A DNA stretch of 64,000 nucleotides, from positions 428,562 to 492,561 of the forward strand of contig NZ_JAASQJ010000005.1 in the NCBI RefSeq assembly GCF_011762185.1, written 5' to 3'. Numbering within the stretch: the stretch's first letter is position 1; every line of letters begins with the position of its first letter. The position numbers and the translations under genes are program-made. Below the pieces are notes generated by a model, which saw only the letters and a program-made list of their open reading frames with translations, had not been told where the DNA came from and did no database searches. Shown one piece after another: positions 52,306 to 59,617 of the stretch. Source of the DNA: Dyadobacter arcticus. GTDB taxonomy: Bacteria; Bacteroidota; Bacteroidia; Cytophagales; Spirosomataceae.

Positions 52306-52976
52306 TTGGTGTTTATGAAACCTGCTTTTTTATAAATTTCAAGGAAAGCCTCTCCGTCAGGAAACGCTTGTACGGATTCGGGCAGATATGTATAGGCCGA
52401 ACTGTCCTTTGAAACGGCATTTCCGATAACTGGTAATATGTATTTGAAATAAAAATTGTAAAACTGTTTGAAAGGAAAGCTGCGTGGCTTGGAAAATTCC
52501 ACCACCACGCAATTTCCTCCTGGCTTCATCACGCGGTTCATTTCTGTCAGTCCCGCCAGTAAATTCTGAAAATTACGTACTCCAAACGAAACGATAATCG
52601 CGTCAAAATAATTGTCTGCAAAAGACAAACTTTCAGAATCGCCGCTTTGCAGGTTAATGATATCCTGCTTGCCTAATTTGGCTATTTTTTCTCTCCCAAC
52701 AGCCAGCATACCCTCTGAAATATCAACACCAATGATCTTATCAGGTTTCAGGGAAAGTGCCTCGATCGCAAAGTCGCCAGTGCCGGTTGCAATGTCCAGG
52801 ATCACCTTGGGTTGTTGTTTCCTAAGCAATTTAATCGCCCGTTTTCTCCAATAAATGTCCACCCCGCCGCTCAAAAGATGATTGAGCAAATCGTATTTCG
52901 GTGAAATGTTATCGAACATTTCCGCTACCTGCTCCCTTTTGCTTCCGTCCTTGTCCTTATATGGTACTACACTCAT
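52254..52976 (-). CDS. ubiE: Demethylmenaquinone methyltransferase (MenG/UbiE)
   Basis: SAM-dependent C-methyltransferase of menaquinone synthesis. Motifs: MFDNISPKYDLLNHLLSGGV, DIATGTGDFAIEAL (SAM site), SFGVRNFQN and NRVMKPGGNCVVVEFSKP. Start at ATG 52976 (MSVVPYKD) is preferred over 52997. About 240 residues. Confidence 0.95.
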   Translation of the reverse strand: MSVVPYKDKDGSKREQVAEMFDNISPKYDLLNHLLSGGVDIYWRKRAIKLLRKQQPKVILDIATGTGDFAIEALSLKPDKIIGVDISEGMLAVGREKIAKLGKQDIINLQSGDSESLSFADNYFDAIIVSFGVRNFQNLLAGLTEMNRVMKPGGNCVVVEFSKPRSFPFKQFYNFYFKYILPVIGNAVSKDSSAYTYLPESVQAFPDGEAFLEIYKKAGFINTKCITLTFGICSIYTGQK

Positions 52977-53102
52977 TTTTCCAGCTGCTAAATGCATTGA
53001 TAAGCAAAATTAGCAGATAAATATGGTTATCGGATGACCAAACGCAGAAACGAACGTCTAAGTAGTAAATGATAAGTATTTGCTACTAACCCTTCCGATT
53101 TT

Positions 53103-53888
53103 ATGCGTCATACGACCCTTTTTGCAGGCTTTTATCTACTTATGTTTATTTCAAACGCACAGTCTTCATGGCGGAAACCTTCGTCCAATGGAATCAGCAG
53201 CAAGAAAAGTTACATCCGGAACGAAAAGTTGCCCTTCTATTTCATCCTGCGGGGTGGCTTAACACAGTTCTTTGGTGAACTGAATGAGCAGGATATGCGC
53301 GCCATGACAGGTATCAGCCTGGGCAAGTCGTTTAATAAAAACCTGGCGATCCAACTGGATTACACTGCAGGCAAAGTGGGCGGTGAGAAAATCCAGTTTT
53401 TCAATTCTTATTTTATTAATGAATATAACACCATCGAATGCATTGTAAAATGGAATCTCACCGAGCAATTTAACCGACTGGAACCCGGGCCGGTAAACCT
53501 TTTCCTGTACGGAGGTATCGGACAAATACATTTTAACGCCAATGCTTTTGACATAGATACTGACAAGATCCTGCGATTCACCAACAGCCAACTCAGTGCG
53601 AGAAATCCTTTATTCCTGCGTTGGGGACCAGCAAAAGGACCTATAGGAATCAAAAGGACCCGTGAAGGCATTCTTCCACTTGGCACTTCTATGAATTATG
53701 AAATGTTTCCTCATTTGAGAATAGGATTGGATTACCGGTTTTATCTTGTGCGCACGGATAAAATGGACGCAACCTCAGGAGCAAGACTGATTAACCCCGA
53801 AGAAAGCACATCTTATAGCGATACTCCAGATGATAAATTCAGCTTTCTTGCCATTTTCTTAACTTACCGTTTTGGGATGTCGAAGTGA
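53103..53888 (+). CDS. Outer membrane beta-barrel protein (DUF6089-like)
   Basis: 261 residues with a signal peptide (LFAGFYLLMFISNAQSS) and a beta-barrel pattern (FILRGGLTQFFGELNEQDM, NLFLYGGIGQIHFNA, HLRIGLDYRFYLVRTDK) ending FLAIFLTYRFGMSK. This is the DUF6089/PorG-like group. It lies 18 nt before a nuclease-fold gene on the same strand. Confidence 0.78.
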   Translation: MRHTTLFAGFYLLMFISNAQSSWRKPSSNGISSKKSYIRNEKLPFYFILRGGLTQFFGELNEQDMRAMTGISLGKSFNKNLAIQLDYTAGKVGGEKIQFFNSYFINEYNTIECIVKWNLTEQFNRLEPGPVNLFLYGGIGQIHFNANAFDIDTDKILRFTNSQLSARNPLFLRWGPAKGPIGIKRTREGILPLGTSMNYEMFPHLRIGLDYRFYLVRTDKMDATSGARLINPEESTSYSDTPDDKFSFLAIFLTYRFGMSK

Positions 53889-53906
53889 AATCTAACATCA
53901 TTAACC

Positions 53907-54488
53907 GTGAAATTTAACGCTGTTAAGTACAAATTATATCCAACATTGCTAAATGTTTTTGACCGTTTTGAAAAAGGCTATATTGATAAGGATGAATTAC
54001 TTAACAGAGTTAACCGAGTGCCCGTTTTGCAGACACAAGCCCAGCGAAAAGGTGCTTCGTTCGAAGAAGCCGTAATCAAGGGAATTGATGAAGAAATGTT
54101 TGATCCGGACATTCTTGATAAAGTTCGTGCACTGCTTCCAAGACCAATGCTAAAAACCCAGGTTTATTGTGAATATCAGCTCGACGATGTTCTGCTATAC
54201 GGTTATGTAGATGTACTCGGAAGGATTGTAGCCGCGGATATCAAAACCACAAGCAATTATCAACCAGGTTGTTACGCCATAAGTCACCAAAATTTCTACT
54301 TACCTGCCCTTCGAGTAAAAGGCATCAGAAGTCTCCGCTATATCATTACCGATTTCAAAGAAGTGTACCAGGAAGAATACGACCATACCCTGGATCTTGC
54401 CCACCAAATCAGACAAATCAAGTCATTTTGCGAATTTTTGGACGAAAACCGCTCGAAAATTACTGATTTAAAGATTTTCGGTAGCTAA
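53907..54488 (+). CDS. PD-(D/E)XK nuclease-fold protein
   Basis: Begins with GTG. 193 residues; the core LYGYVDVLGRIVAADIKTTS has the D-x(n)-D-x-K arrangement of the PD-(D/E)XK superfamily with QTQAQRKGASFEEAVIKG as the upstream helix containing the conserved glutamate. This architecture resembles phage exonuclease/RecB-like families. Function unknown; no phage genes surround it. Confidence 0.7.
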   Translation: MKFNAVKYKLYPTLLNVFDRFEKGYIDKDELLNRVNRVPVLQTQAQRKGASFEEAVIKGIDEEMFDPDILDKVRALLPRPMLKTQVYCEYQLDDVLLYGYVDVLGRIVAADIKTTSNYQPGCYAISHQNFYLPALRVKGIRSLRYIITDFKEVYQEEYDHTLDLAHQIRQIKSFCEFLDENRSKITDLKIFGS

Positions 54489-54708
54489 GCTTTTTCATTA
54501 ACAGGAATTCAGATTGTGAATGTTCTGGCCCAGCGCAAGGCTTGTCAGTTCCTGAAAGTATTGGCAATGAAATTCCTTGGCACCGGATCATGCGGTGTGT
54601 ATCAAATCTACCATTTTCTGCAACAGATGTCTGGGTAAGGAAATGCCGAAACGATCAATTTTGCACTCTTGCTAGATTACTACCTTTTTAGCCTGAAAAT
54701 AAAATTTT

Positions 54709-55518
54709 ATGTCACTTACTAAACAAGAATACCTCGCCTTTAAAGCCAGGTGCGCCCAGTTTCTGACCGATGTTGAATACCCGCTCCGGGTAAGTGAAGA
54801 GGAACACGGCAGGTTTTTGAATACCGCCAAAATAACGGCAGGCCATGAACGGTTTTCATTTGTTGTCAACCTGCTCTCATTTGAAATTACCCATTGTATC
54901 GGGGCAGAAAGATGGCTTGGCTATTCCTCAAGGCCCTACTCGATGTTCGATTATTTCAAATCGATTCACCCGAGCTATGTTGAACAGCTCATGCAAATGG
55001 CCATCGCAACATTGGAAGTCACAAACCAGTTTCCCGGATCGGTCCGGTATATGGACCAGCGGATCATTGCATGCATTCCTATGAAAGACAAGAATGGAGA
55101 GTATTGGTGGGTGAAGAGAGAATCGGCCTCGTTTCAATTTGACGCGAAAGGGCGGATTACCGCTTATGCCAATTTATTCACGGTTGTGAAGGAATACGAT
55201 GGCGAGTCCATGACACCCAGGTACAGCGATCAGGCAGGAAATAGCAAGAATGAATTATACGACATGTTTGTGGAGAGGTACCAACAAAGGATCCGTGAAC
55301 GCCTGCCATTTACCAAAAGACAATTCGAGATTTTACAGATTTACTCGGAGGGTGCGGGGTGGACCAGCCAGCAGGTAGGACGCAAATTATCAATCAGCAA
55401 GCAGACGATCGACAAGCATAATCAGAGCATTCTGACCGCCGCTAGAAACCAGTATGCGAGGCTGTTTATTTCCGCCAATGAGGTGGCTCATTTTCTTCGG
55501 ACAGAAAAAATTATTTGA
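54709..55518 (+). CDS. LuxR-type regulator with PAS-like sensor domain
   Basis: 269 residues. Residues about 35-165 look like a PAS fold (FLNTAKITAGHERFSFVVN, WLGYSSRPYSMFDYFKSIHP, WWVKRESASFQFDAKGRI). The C-terminal 65 residues are a LuxR-like helix-turn-helix (FTKRQFEILQIYSEGAGWTS, QQVGRKLSISKQTIDKHNQS). No receiver domain, so input probably comes through the PAS part. Confidence 0.85.
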   Translation: MSLTKQEYLAFKARCAQFLTDVEYPLRVSEEEHGRFLNTAKITAGHERFSFVVNLLSFEITHCIGAERWLGYSSRPYSMFDYFKSIHPSYVEQLMQMAIATLEVTNQFPGSVRYMDQRIIACIPMKDKNGEYWWVKRESASFQFDAKGRITAYANLFTVVKEYDGESMTPRYSDQAGNSKNELYDMFVERYQQRIRERLPFTKRQFEILQIYSEGAGWTSQQVGRKLSISKQTIDKHNQSILTAARNQYARLFISANEVAHFLRTEKII

Positions 55519-55599
55519 CCCTGTACCGAGCGTAGGGCATGTTAGCAGTCTGCAATGGCCCTAAACTTGCCCAGAATTTAATCTATTAGCCCCAAAAAT

Positions 55600-55941
55600 A
55601 TGAATGTTATTTTCTTAGGATTGTTTCTGCTGCTGCAACGACCGCAAGACAAAATTCAGGTTCAGATCCTCGAAAGGTCCGGTAAGGCAAGTTCGGAAAT
55701 TACGGATCAGCTCGCTTCAATACTTACCTACCCACAAGTTCTCGCAGATGGCAAGGGAGGGATTGTGGTGGTCCAGTTTTACCTGACCGATGGCATAACC
55801 ATCGGAAGGGTAAAAGTGTTCAGCGGGGATTTCGCTCTCAATTCGGATCTGGTAAGACAGTTAACCGGCAAAAAATTGTATCAGGCAGAACCTGGCGCGC
55901 TAAACCAGTATACAGTGAAGCTGCTTTTCAAACCACATTAA
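55600..55941 (+). CDS. Small secreted protein, unknown function
   Basis: 113 residues with a short hydrophobic start (MNVIFLGLFLLLQ) and a compact alpha/beta part (GKASSEITDQLASILTYPQV, GIVVVQFYLTDGITIGRVKV, NQYTVKLLFKPH). The pattern is slightly like a TonB C-terminal domain. I cannot name it with confidence. It may be cotranscribed with the LuxR-type gene, 81 bp upstream. Confidence 0.6.
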   Translation: MNVIFLGLFLLLQRPQDKIQVQILERSGKASSEITDQLASILTYPQVLADGKGGIVVVQFYLTDGITIGRVKVFSGDFALNSDLVRQLTGKKLYQAEPGALNQYTVKLLFKPH

Positions 55942-56110
55942 ACCGGCTTTCCCTTCCGACCCAATTTAAGTTGATTCACTCTTCCACAATTGAGAATCCT
56001 TGCAGGCTTGGAAGGCGAACCGCTGGTTCATGTTTGCGGCCGCAACCCAAGAAATGAAGATCTAGGGTAATCTGATGTACGTTGATAGTAGATTAGTTAT
56101 GGGTAGTTCG

Positions 56111-56143
56111 AAATGGTATTCCTTGTTGGGATACCATTTTTTG
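56111..56143 (+). terminator. Rho-independent terminator for the 55600 gene
   Basis: AAATGGTATTCC pairs with GGGATACCATTT (one mismatch region) around TTGTT, followed by a T run. Confidence 0.7.
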
Positions 56144-56208
56144 TTTGTTGGGGGCGTACTAAAATAAGTTTATTGCGTTCTGCCAAAACTCGTTTTTCAT
56201 GTTTATTG

Positions 56209-56243
56209 AAAAAGCCATCCCGGATACTCTCGGATGGCTTTTT
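56209..56243. terminator. Bidirectional terminator near the small membrane gene
   Basis: AAAAGCCATCC (from about 56210) pairs with GGATGGCTTTT (to about 56242), with A and T tracts on either side. It can stop transcription of the minus-strand lipoprotein/membrane pair. Confidence 0.78.
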
Positions 56244-56286
56244 AGTACAATAGAATAAGAATTTTTGATGCTGCAGAAAAACAGCA

Positions 56287-56520
56287 CTACGAATTTAAGG
56301 ATGTCTTTTTCTTAAAAACGTACACACGGAGGACTACTTCAATCCATATTAGCGCAGGTCCAAGTACCGGAACAAATAGCGCAAGCGCGCCTTTTGCCAA
56401 CTTCAACGGCCAGGCAATTTTCTCGTTCACAACATAATAAAATGTCAGGGCCAGAATAACAAAATACACGCCGGTCAATGTCCATACTTCGACTGATCCA
56501 AGTCCAATTGCACAAATCAT
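56287..56520 (-). CDS. Small two-helix membrane protein (PLDc_N-like), second cassette
   Basis: 77 residues with two hydrophobic helices (VEVWTLTGVYFVILALTFYY and LALFVPVLGPALIWIEVVLR) around NEKIAWPLKLAKG, and a basic end KKKTSLNS. The VPVLG in helix 2 corresponds to IPFLG in the 11065 gene and LPFCG in the pseudogene at 10571. It begins 37 nt after the lipoprotein gene, in the same order as the first cassette. Confidence 0.65.
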   Translation of the reverse strand: MICAIGLGSVEVWTLTGVYFVILALTFYYVVNEKIAWPLKLAKGALALFVPVLGPALIWIEVVLRVYVFKKKTSLNS

Positions 56521-56557
56521 AATGGTTTTTGTTTTTAGGGTTTAATGTGATTTGAAA

Positions 56558-57315
56558 TTACGAAGGTGGCTCGTTACCGAAGAAAGGACCAGGATGAGAA
56601 TCACAGGCCCAAGTATCGGTAGCTACACAAATATGAGACGTACCCAAACATGAAATGTCTCTACCCATATTTATACATCCGTGCTGGGTAAGAACAGCTT
56701 CGTGACCTTGATTAAAAGCGTCGACATCCATACCGGCAGCAGTTGAACTCCATCCAACTCCTATCGAGTAATAAGTAACTGGCTTCTTTGCACCCTTGTC
56801 CAATAATTCCTTGATCTAATCAGGTCCTTATCAGTCCTGTCAGCCAAAATAGAAAATAAAGTAATAAAACCCAATCTATCTAAATCTGAAAGCTTGGAGG
56901 CAAATTCAGCATTCATCAAATATTCCACTTCATCAATTTTGTAAAATACCTCTTGTAATAAATAATCAATCCTTATACTCCGCTTCCGGCCATATATCTT
57001 ACCTTCAAGACCGAACACGTTTAATTGCACATTCGTAGCTCTAAATGTTAGACCATGTAAGTTGAGTTCATATCCATTTACAATTGAAGGGAGACTTTGG
57101 ATTGTGAACCGATATTCGATAGGTGACAAATAAATGTCATCATATGCACTTATTTTAAACGGGTTAGAATAATTTGATGCTCGTCGGTCCGTAACGAAAT
57201 TTCCCTTTGTTTCGACAGGTGAATTGCCTGACTGTCTGTTAATTAAATCTGTGTCACTACTTTCACATGCAAGGATGAAAATAAGTAGTGCAATGAGAGT
57301 TAGGTTTTTAATCAT
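56558..57315 (-). pseudogene. Four-Cys lipoprotein gene with a frameshift (second cassette)
   Basis: ATG 57315 starts a lipoprotein (NLTLIALLIFILAC) that runs to a TAG at 56761. The continuation lies in another frame: from IKELLDKGAKKPVTYYSIGV it reaches a stop at 56558. Joining DLI to IKELLDKG restores a protein of about 250 residues, consistent with one lost base near 56813-56820. The rebuilt C-terminus has CINMGRDISC, CLGTSHIC and CVATDTWAC: the same C-x8-C-x6-C-x7-C spacing as the lipoprotein at 11297-12058, with C-V-x-T-x-T-[FW]-x-C identical in form. The helix LGFITLFSILAD also aligns with YFILLYSLLAEA. Could be a sequencing error or a true loss. Confidence 0.72.
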
Positions 57316-57549
57316 TTGTGAGAATAATTTAAATGGTTGTGAATTTTAATAGGATCTACTTCTGTTGTACTGATGTAAATATATTACAATTAAATATTTG
57401 ATTAATACCGGGAAATAAACGGACATTGATCTATTGGTAAATAGCCTTATACGTTACCAAAACACACATCGGAGGGGAAAATATTTGTAATTAATTTTCA
57501 GAGGAATGAATATACTCTGAGACGGGAAAAGGGGAGGAAAATTTAAGAA
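57316..57549. other. AT-rich intergenic upstream of the second cassette
   Basis: About 230 bp that should contain the promoter of the minus-strand lipoprotein gene. No frame or clear promoter pair found. Confidence 0.4.
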
Positions 57550-57809
57550 TCAATCGAAGGCCTGGTAAACTAAAATCAATGCATTGTAAGTTCCCTTGGC
57601 ATCCTTTCGCAGCGCATTAAAGTGTACAAATCTCAATCGCAGGTTTTTTGGCGGATTCTGGCTTCCCCCTGTAAACACGTCCTAACTAAATATCATTTCA
57701 ATGATAATATTGGCAGTCAGCCGGGAATGCCTTCCAACTTTTCTACCTCAGGTGATGTTTTTACCTTGCCATACTCCAAATCTAACCTATAAACTTCTCG
57801 ATAGTGCAT
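57550..57809 (-). pseudogene. Decayed protein-coding fragment, unknown family
   Basis: ATG 57809 begins a 30-codon frame (EYGKVKTSPEVEKLEGIPG) that ends at TGA 57717; a second frame then continues with DVFTGGSQNPPKNLRLRF and VHFNALRKDAKGTYNALILV to TGA 57550, with one in-frame stop. The composition looks like real protein sequence broken by a frameshift and a stop. I do not recognise the family. Confidence 0.35.
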
Positions 57810-57810
57810 A

Positions 57811-57963
57811 ATGAACTATCATCCCTCTCATCAGAAGTTAGCAAACCAGCAATCGATACAAAGACTTGAAGCAGGGAAAGTCAATCCATCATTCTTTTAT
57901 CTGCACGAAATCGCCACAGGATTAGGAGTAACAATGCAGGATATCACCCAGGTATCGTCATAA
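57811..57963 (+). pseudogene. Fragment of an XRE helix-turn-helix regulator
   Basis: 50 codons from ATG 57811. QSIQRLEAGKVNPSFFYLHE followed by IATGLGVTMQDITQV matches the recognition helix and last helices of XRE proteins, but the first two helices are missing, so it cannot fold as a full HTH. It lies directly before the palindrome array and Fic gene, suggesting that a regulator once controlled this site. Confidence 0.5.
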
Positions 57964-57996
57964 GTAGTCGCGTATCATCCATTTCTCCTGCTAAAA

Positions 57997-58225
57997 CTAA
58001 ACTACGGCCATCCTTAATTCAGATTTGACAAAAAAACTGAATTAGCAATTCTCTTATTTCAGATTTATAGTTGTTTTCTGAACTAAGGATTTTCTTAGTT
58101 CAGTTTTATGCCAATTTTCTGAACTAAAATATTTCTTAGTTCAGTTTTTATTCCAGAAACTGAACTAACGGATTTTTTAGTTAAGTTTACCTTCATTTTC
58201 TGAACTAAGCGATTTGTTAGTTTAA
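57997..58225. repeat. Array of six phased palindromes upstream of fic
   Basis: Six 26-bp inverted repeats, each two 10-bp arms around a 6-bp centre, starting at 57997, 58037, 58078, 58119, 58160 and 58200 (period 40-41 bp). The consensus arm is CTGAACTAAG / CTTAGTTCAG; the copy at 58078 is perfect, the outer ones are more decayed. Spacers of 14-15 bp are T-rich. The last copy ends 14 bp before the fic ATG. A 41-bp period is four helical turns, so all sites face the same side of the DNA, as expected for a cooperative regulator. They would also form RNA hairpins if transcribed. Confidence 0.92.
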
Positions 58226-58239
58226 CTTTTTGATTCAAA

Positions 58240-59361
58240 ATGAAGAATTTCAAGGCAGGCGTATATGCCAATCAAGGCTATTACAAAAGTTTTCAACCCG
58301 AAAACATAAACCGCGACTGGCTGATAGACGATATGCAGCTACTCAGCCTGCTGAGCAAGGCAGATAGAGATCTTGGACGATTGGACATGTATTCCGAGTA
58401 TGTCCACATTGACCTATGCATTCGCATGCACATCGCGAAGGAAGCTACGCAATCATCCAAAATCGAGGGCACCCGGACTAATATGGAAGAGGCTTTCTTG
58501 GAAAAAGATGAAATTTTAATGGAGAAACGTGATGATTGGGAGGAAGTGCAAAATTATATCAGCGCAATGAATGAGGCTGTTAAACAATTGCATACGCTTC
58601 CGTTTTCGTCGCGGCTGATACGACAAACGCATAAAACTTTGCTTCAGGGTGTTCGGGGTAAGCATAAGCAGCCCGGCGAATATCGCACCAGTCAAAATTG
58701 GATCGGTGGCGCGAGTATTAATGATGCCGTATTTGTGCCACCGGTGCATACTTCCATTGCTGATCTGATGTCGGACATTGAAAAATTTGCAAACGACGAA
58801 ACCAATCCTTTGCCCGACTTACTAAAAATAGGGCTGATCCATTATCAATTTGAAACAATTCACCCCTTCCTGGGCGGGAACGGCAGGGTCGGGCGATTAT
58901 TGATTACGCTTTACCTGGTGAACAGAGGAATATTAAAGCAGCCGATACTTTATCTTTCAGACTATTTTGAGCGAAACAGAACTTTGTATTACGACAATTT
59001 AATGCGCGCGCGGACACACAATGATATCAACCAATGGTTAAAGTTTTTTTTGGTAGGGATCATTGAGATCTCAAAAACAGGGGTCAGCACTTTTGATGGA
59101 ATCCTGCAATTGAAGCGAAGTCTTGATATAAAAATTCAATCCTTTGGAAACCGCGCCGGTGATGCCAAAAAAATTGTTGAATACCTCTATGAACAGCCTG
59201 TGATTGATATATCCCGGATTGAAAGCATTACCGGAAAGTCGAAGGTTACCAATTATAAACTGCTTTCCGATCTGGAAAAGTTAGAGATTTTGAAAGAGAT
59301 CTCTGGGGGGCAGCGCAACAAATTGTATGTTTTTAAAGACTATCTGGACCTGTTCCGCTAG
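58240..59361 (+). CDS. Fic family protein (class II) with winged-helix C-terminus
   Basis: Fic enzymes usually transfer AMP (or another phosphate-containing group) to hydroxyl groups of target proteins. 373 residues. N-terminal Fic_N domain with the inhibitory helix motif [ST]-x3-E-[GN] as SSKIEG (72-77); catalytic core HPFLGGNGRVGR (208-219, His208); flap region near IGGASINDAVFVPP. The C-terminal 70 residues resemble a helix-turn-helix (IDISRIESITGKSKVTNYKL), so the protein may bind DNA, possibly its own palindrome array upstream. Start at ATG 58240 (MKNFKAGVY). Confidence 0.93.
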   Translation: MKNFKAGVYANQGYYKSFQPENINRDWLIDDMQLLSLLSKADRDLGRLDMYSEYVHIDLCIRMHIAKEATQSSKIEGTRTNMEEAFLEKDEILMEKRDDWEEVQNYISAMNEAVKQLHTLPFSSRLIRQTHKTLLQGVRGKHKQPGEYRTSQNWIGGASINDAVFVPPVHTSIADLMSDIEKFANDETNPLPDLLKIGLIHYQFETIHPFLGGNGRVGRLLITLYLVNRGILKQPILYLSDYFERNRTLYYDNLMRARTHNDINQWLKFFLVGIIEISKTGVSTFDGILQLKRSLDIKIQSFGNRAGDAKKIVEYLYEQPVIDISRIESITGKSKVTNYKLLSDLEKLEILKEISGGQRNKLYVFKDYLDLFR

Positions 59362-59569
59362 GTTATCTGCCTTGTACATTGGGATCAACTCAAAGAACGG
59401 AAAAACCCGGCAATGCATCGATTCCTTCCTAACAATCTTCAAAATGCCAATTTGCTAATTATCAGGCTTTGGTATGCTTTTTAGTTAAATGGATAACGCT
59501 TTACAAAGACGGGAGCAGCAATCCATTTCTACGGATCGTGTTATCATTGCCCCCGGGCTACTTAGAAGG

Positions 59570-59588
59570 AGGTAGCAATTAACTACCT
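59570..59588. other. Small inverted repeat in the fic-cheB/R gap
   Basis: AGGTAG (59570-59575) and CTACCT (59583-59588) with a 7-bp centre CAATTAA, 30 bp before the cheB/cheR ATG; might be an operator. The remaining part of the 256-bp gap 59362-59617 shows nothing else. Confidence 0.3.
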
Positions 59589-59617
59589 TGTAGATTATTC
59601 ACTGATCCACTGACATT

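Larger units (their letters stand above)
55942..56286. other. Intergenic stretch with two terminators, no gene seen
   Basis: 345 bp between two convergent genes. It contains the two hairpins annotated separately and no frame or motif I can support. Confidence 0.5.

Noticed and set aside
57997..58225. CRISPR array
   Set aside because: Repeats are palindromes of 26 bp with T-rich 14-15 bp spacers and no cas genes; spacers are too short and too similar in composition.
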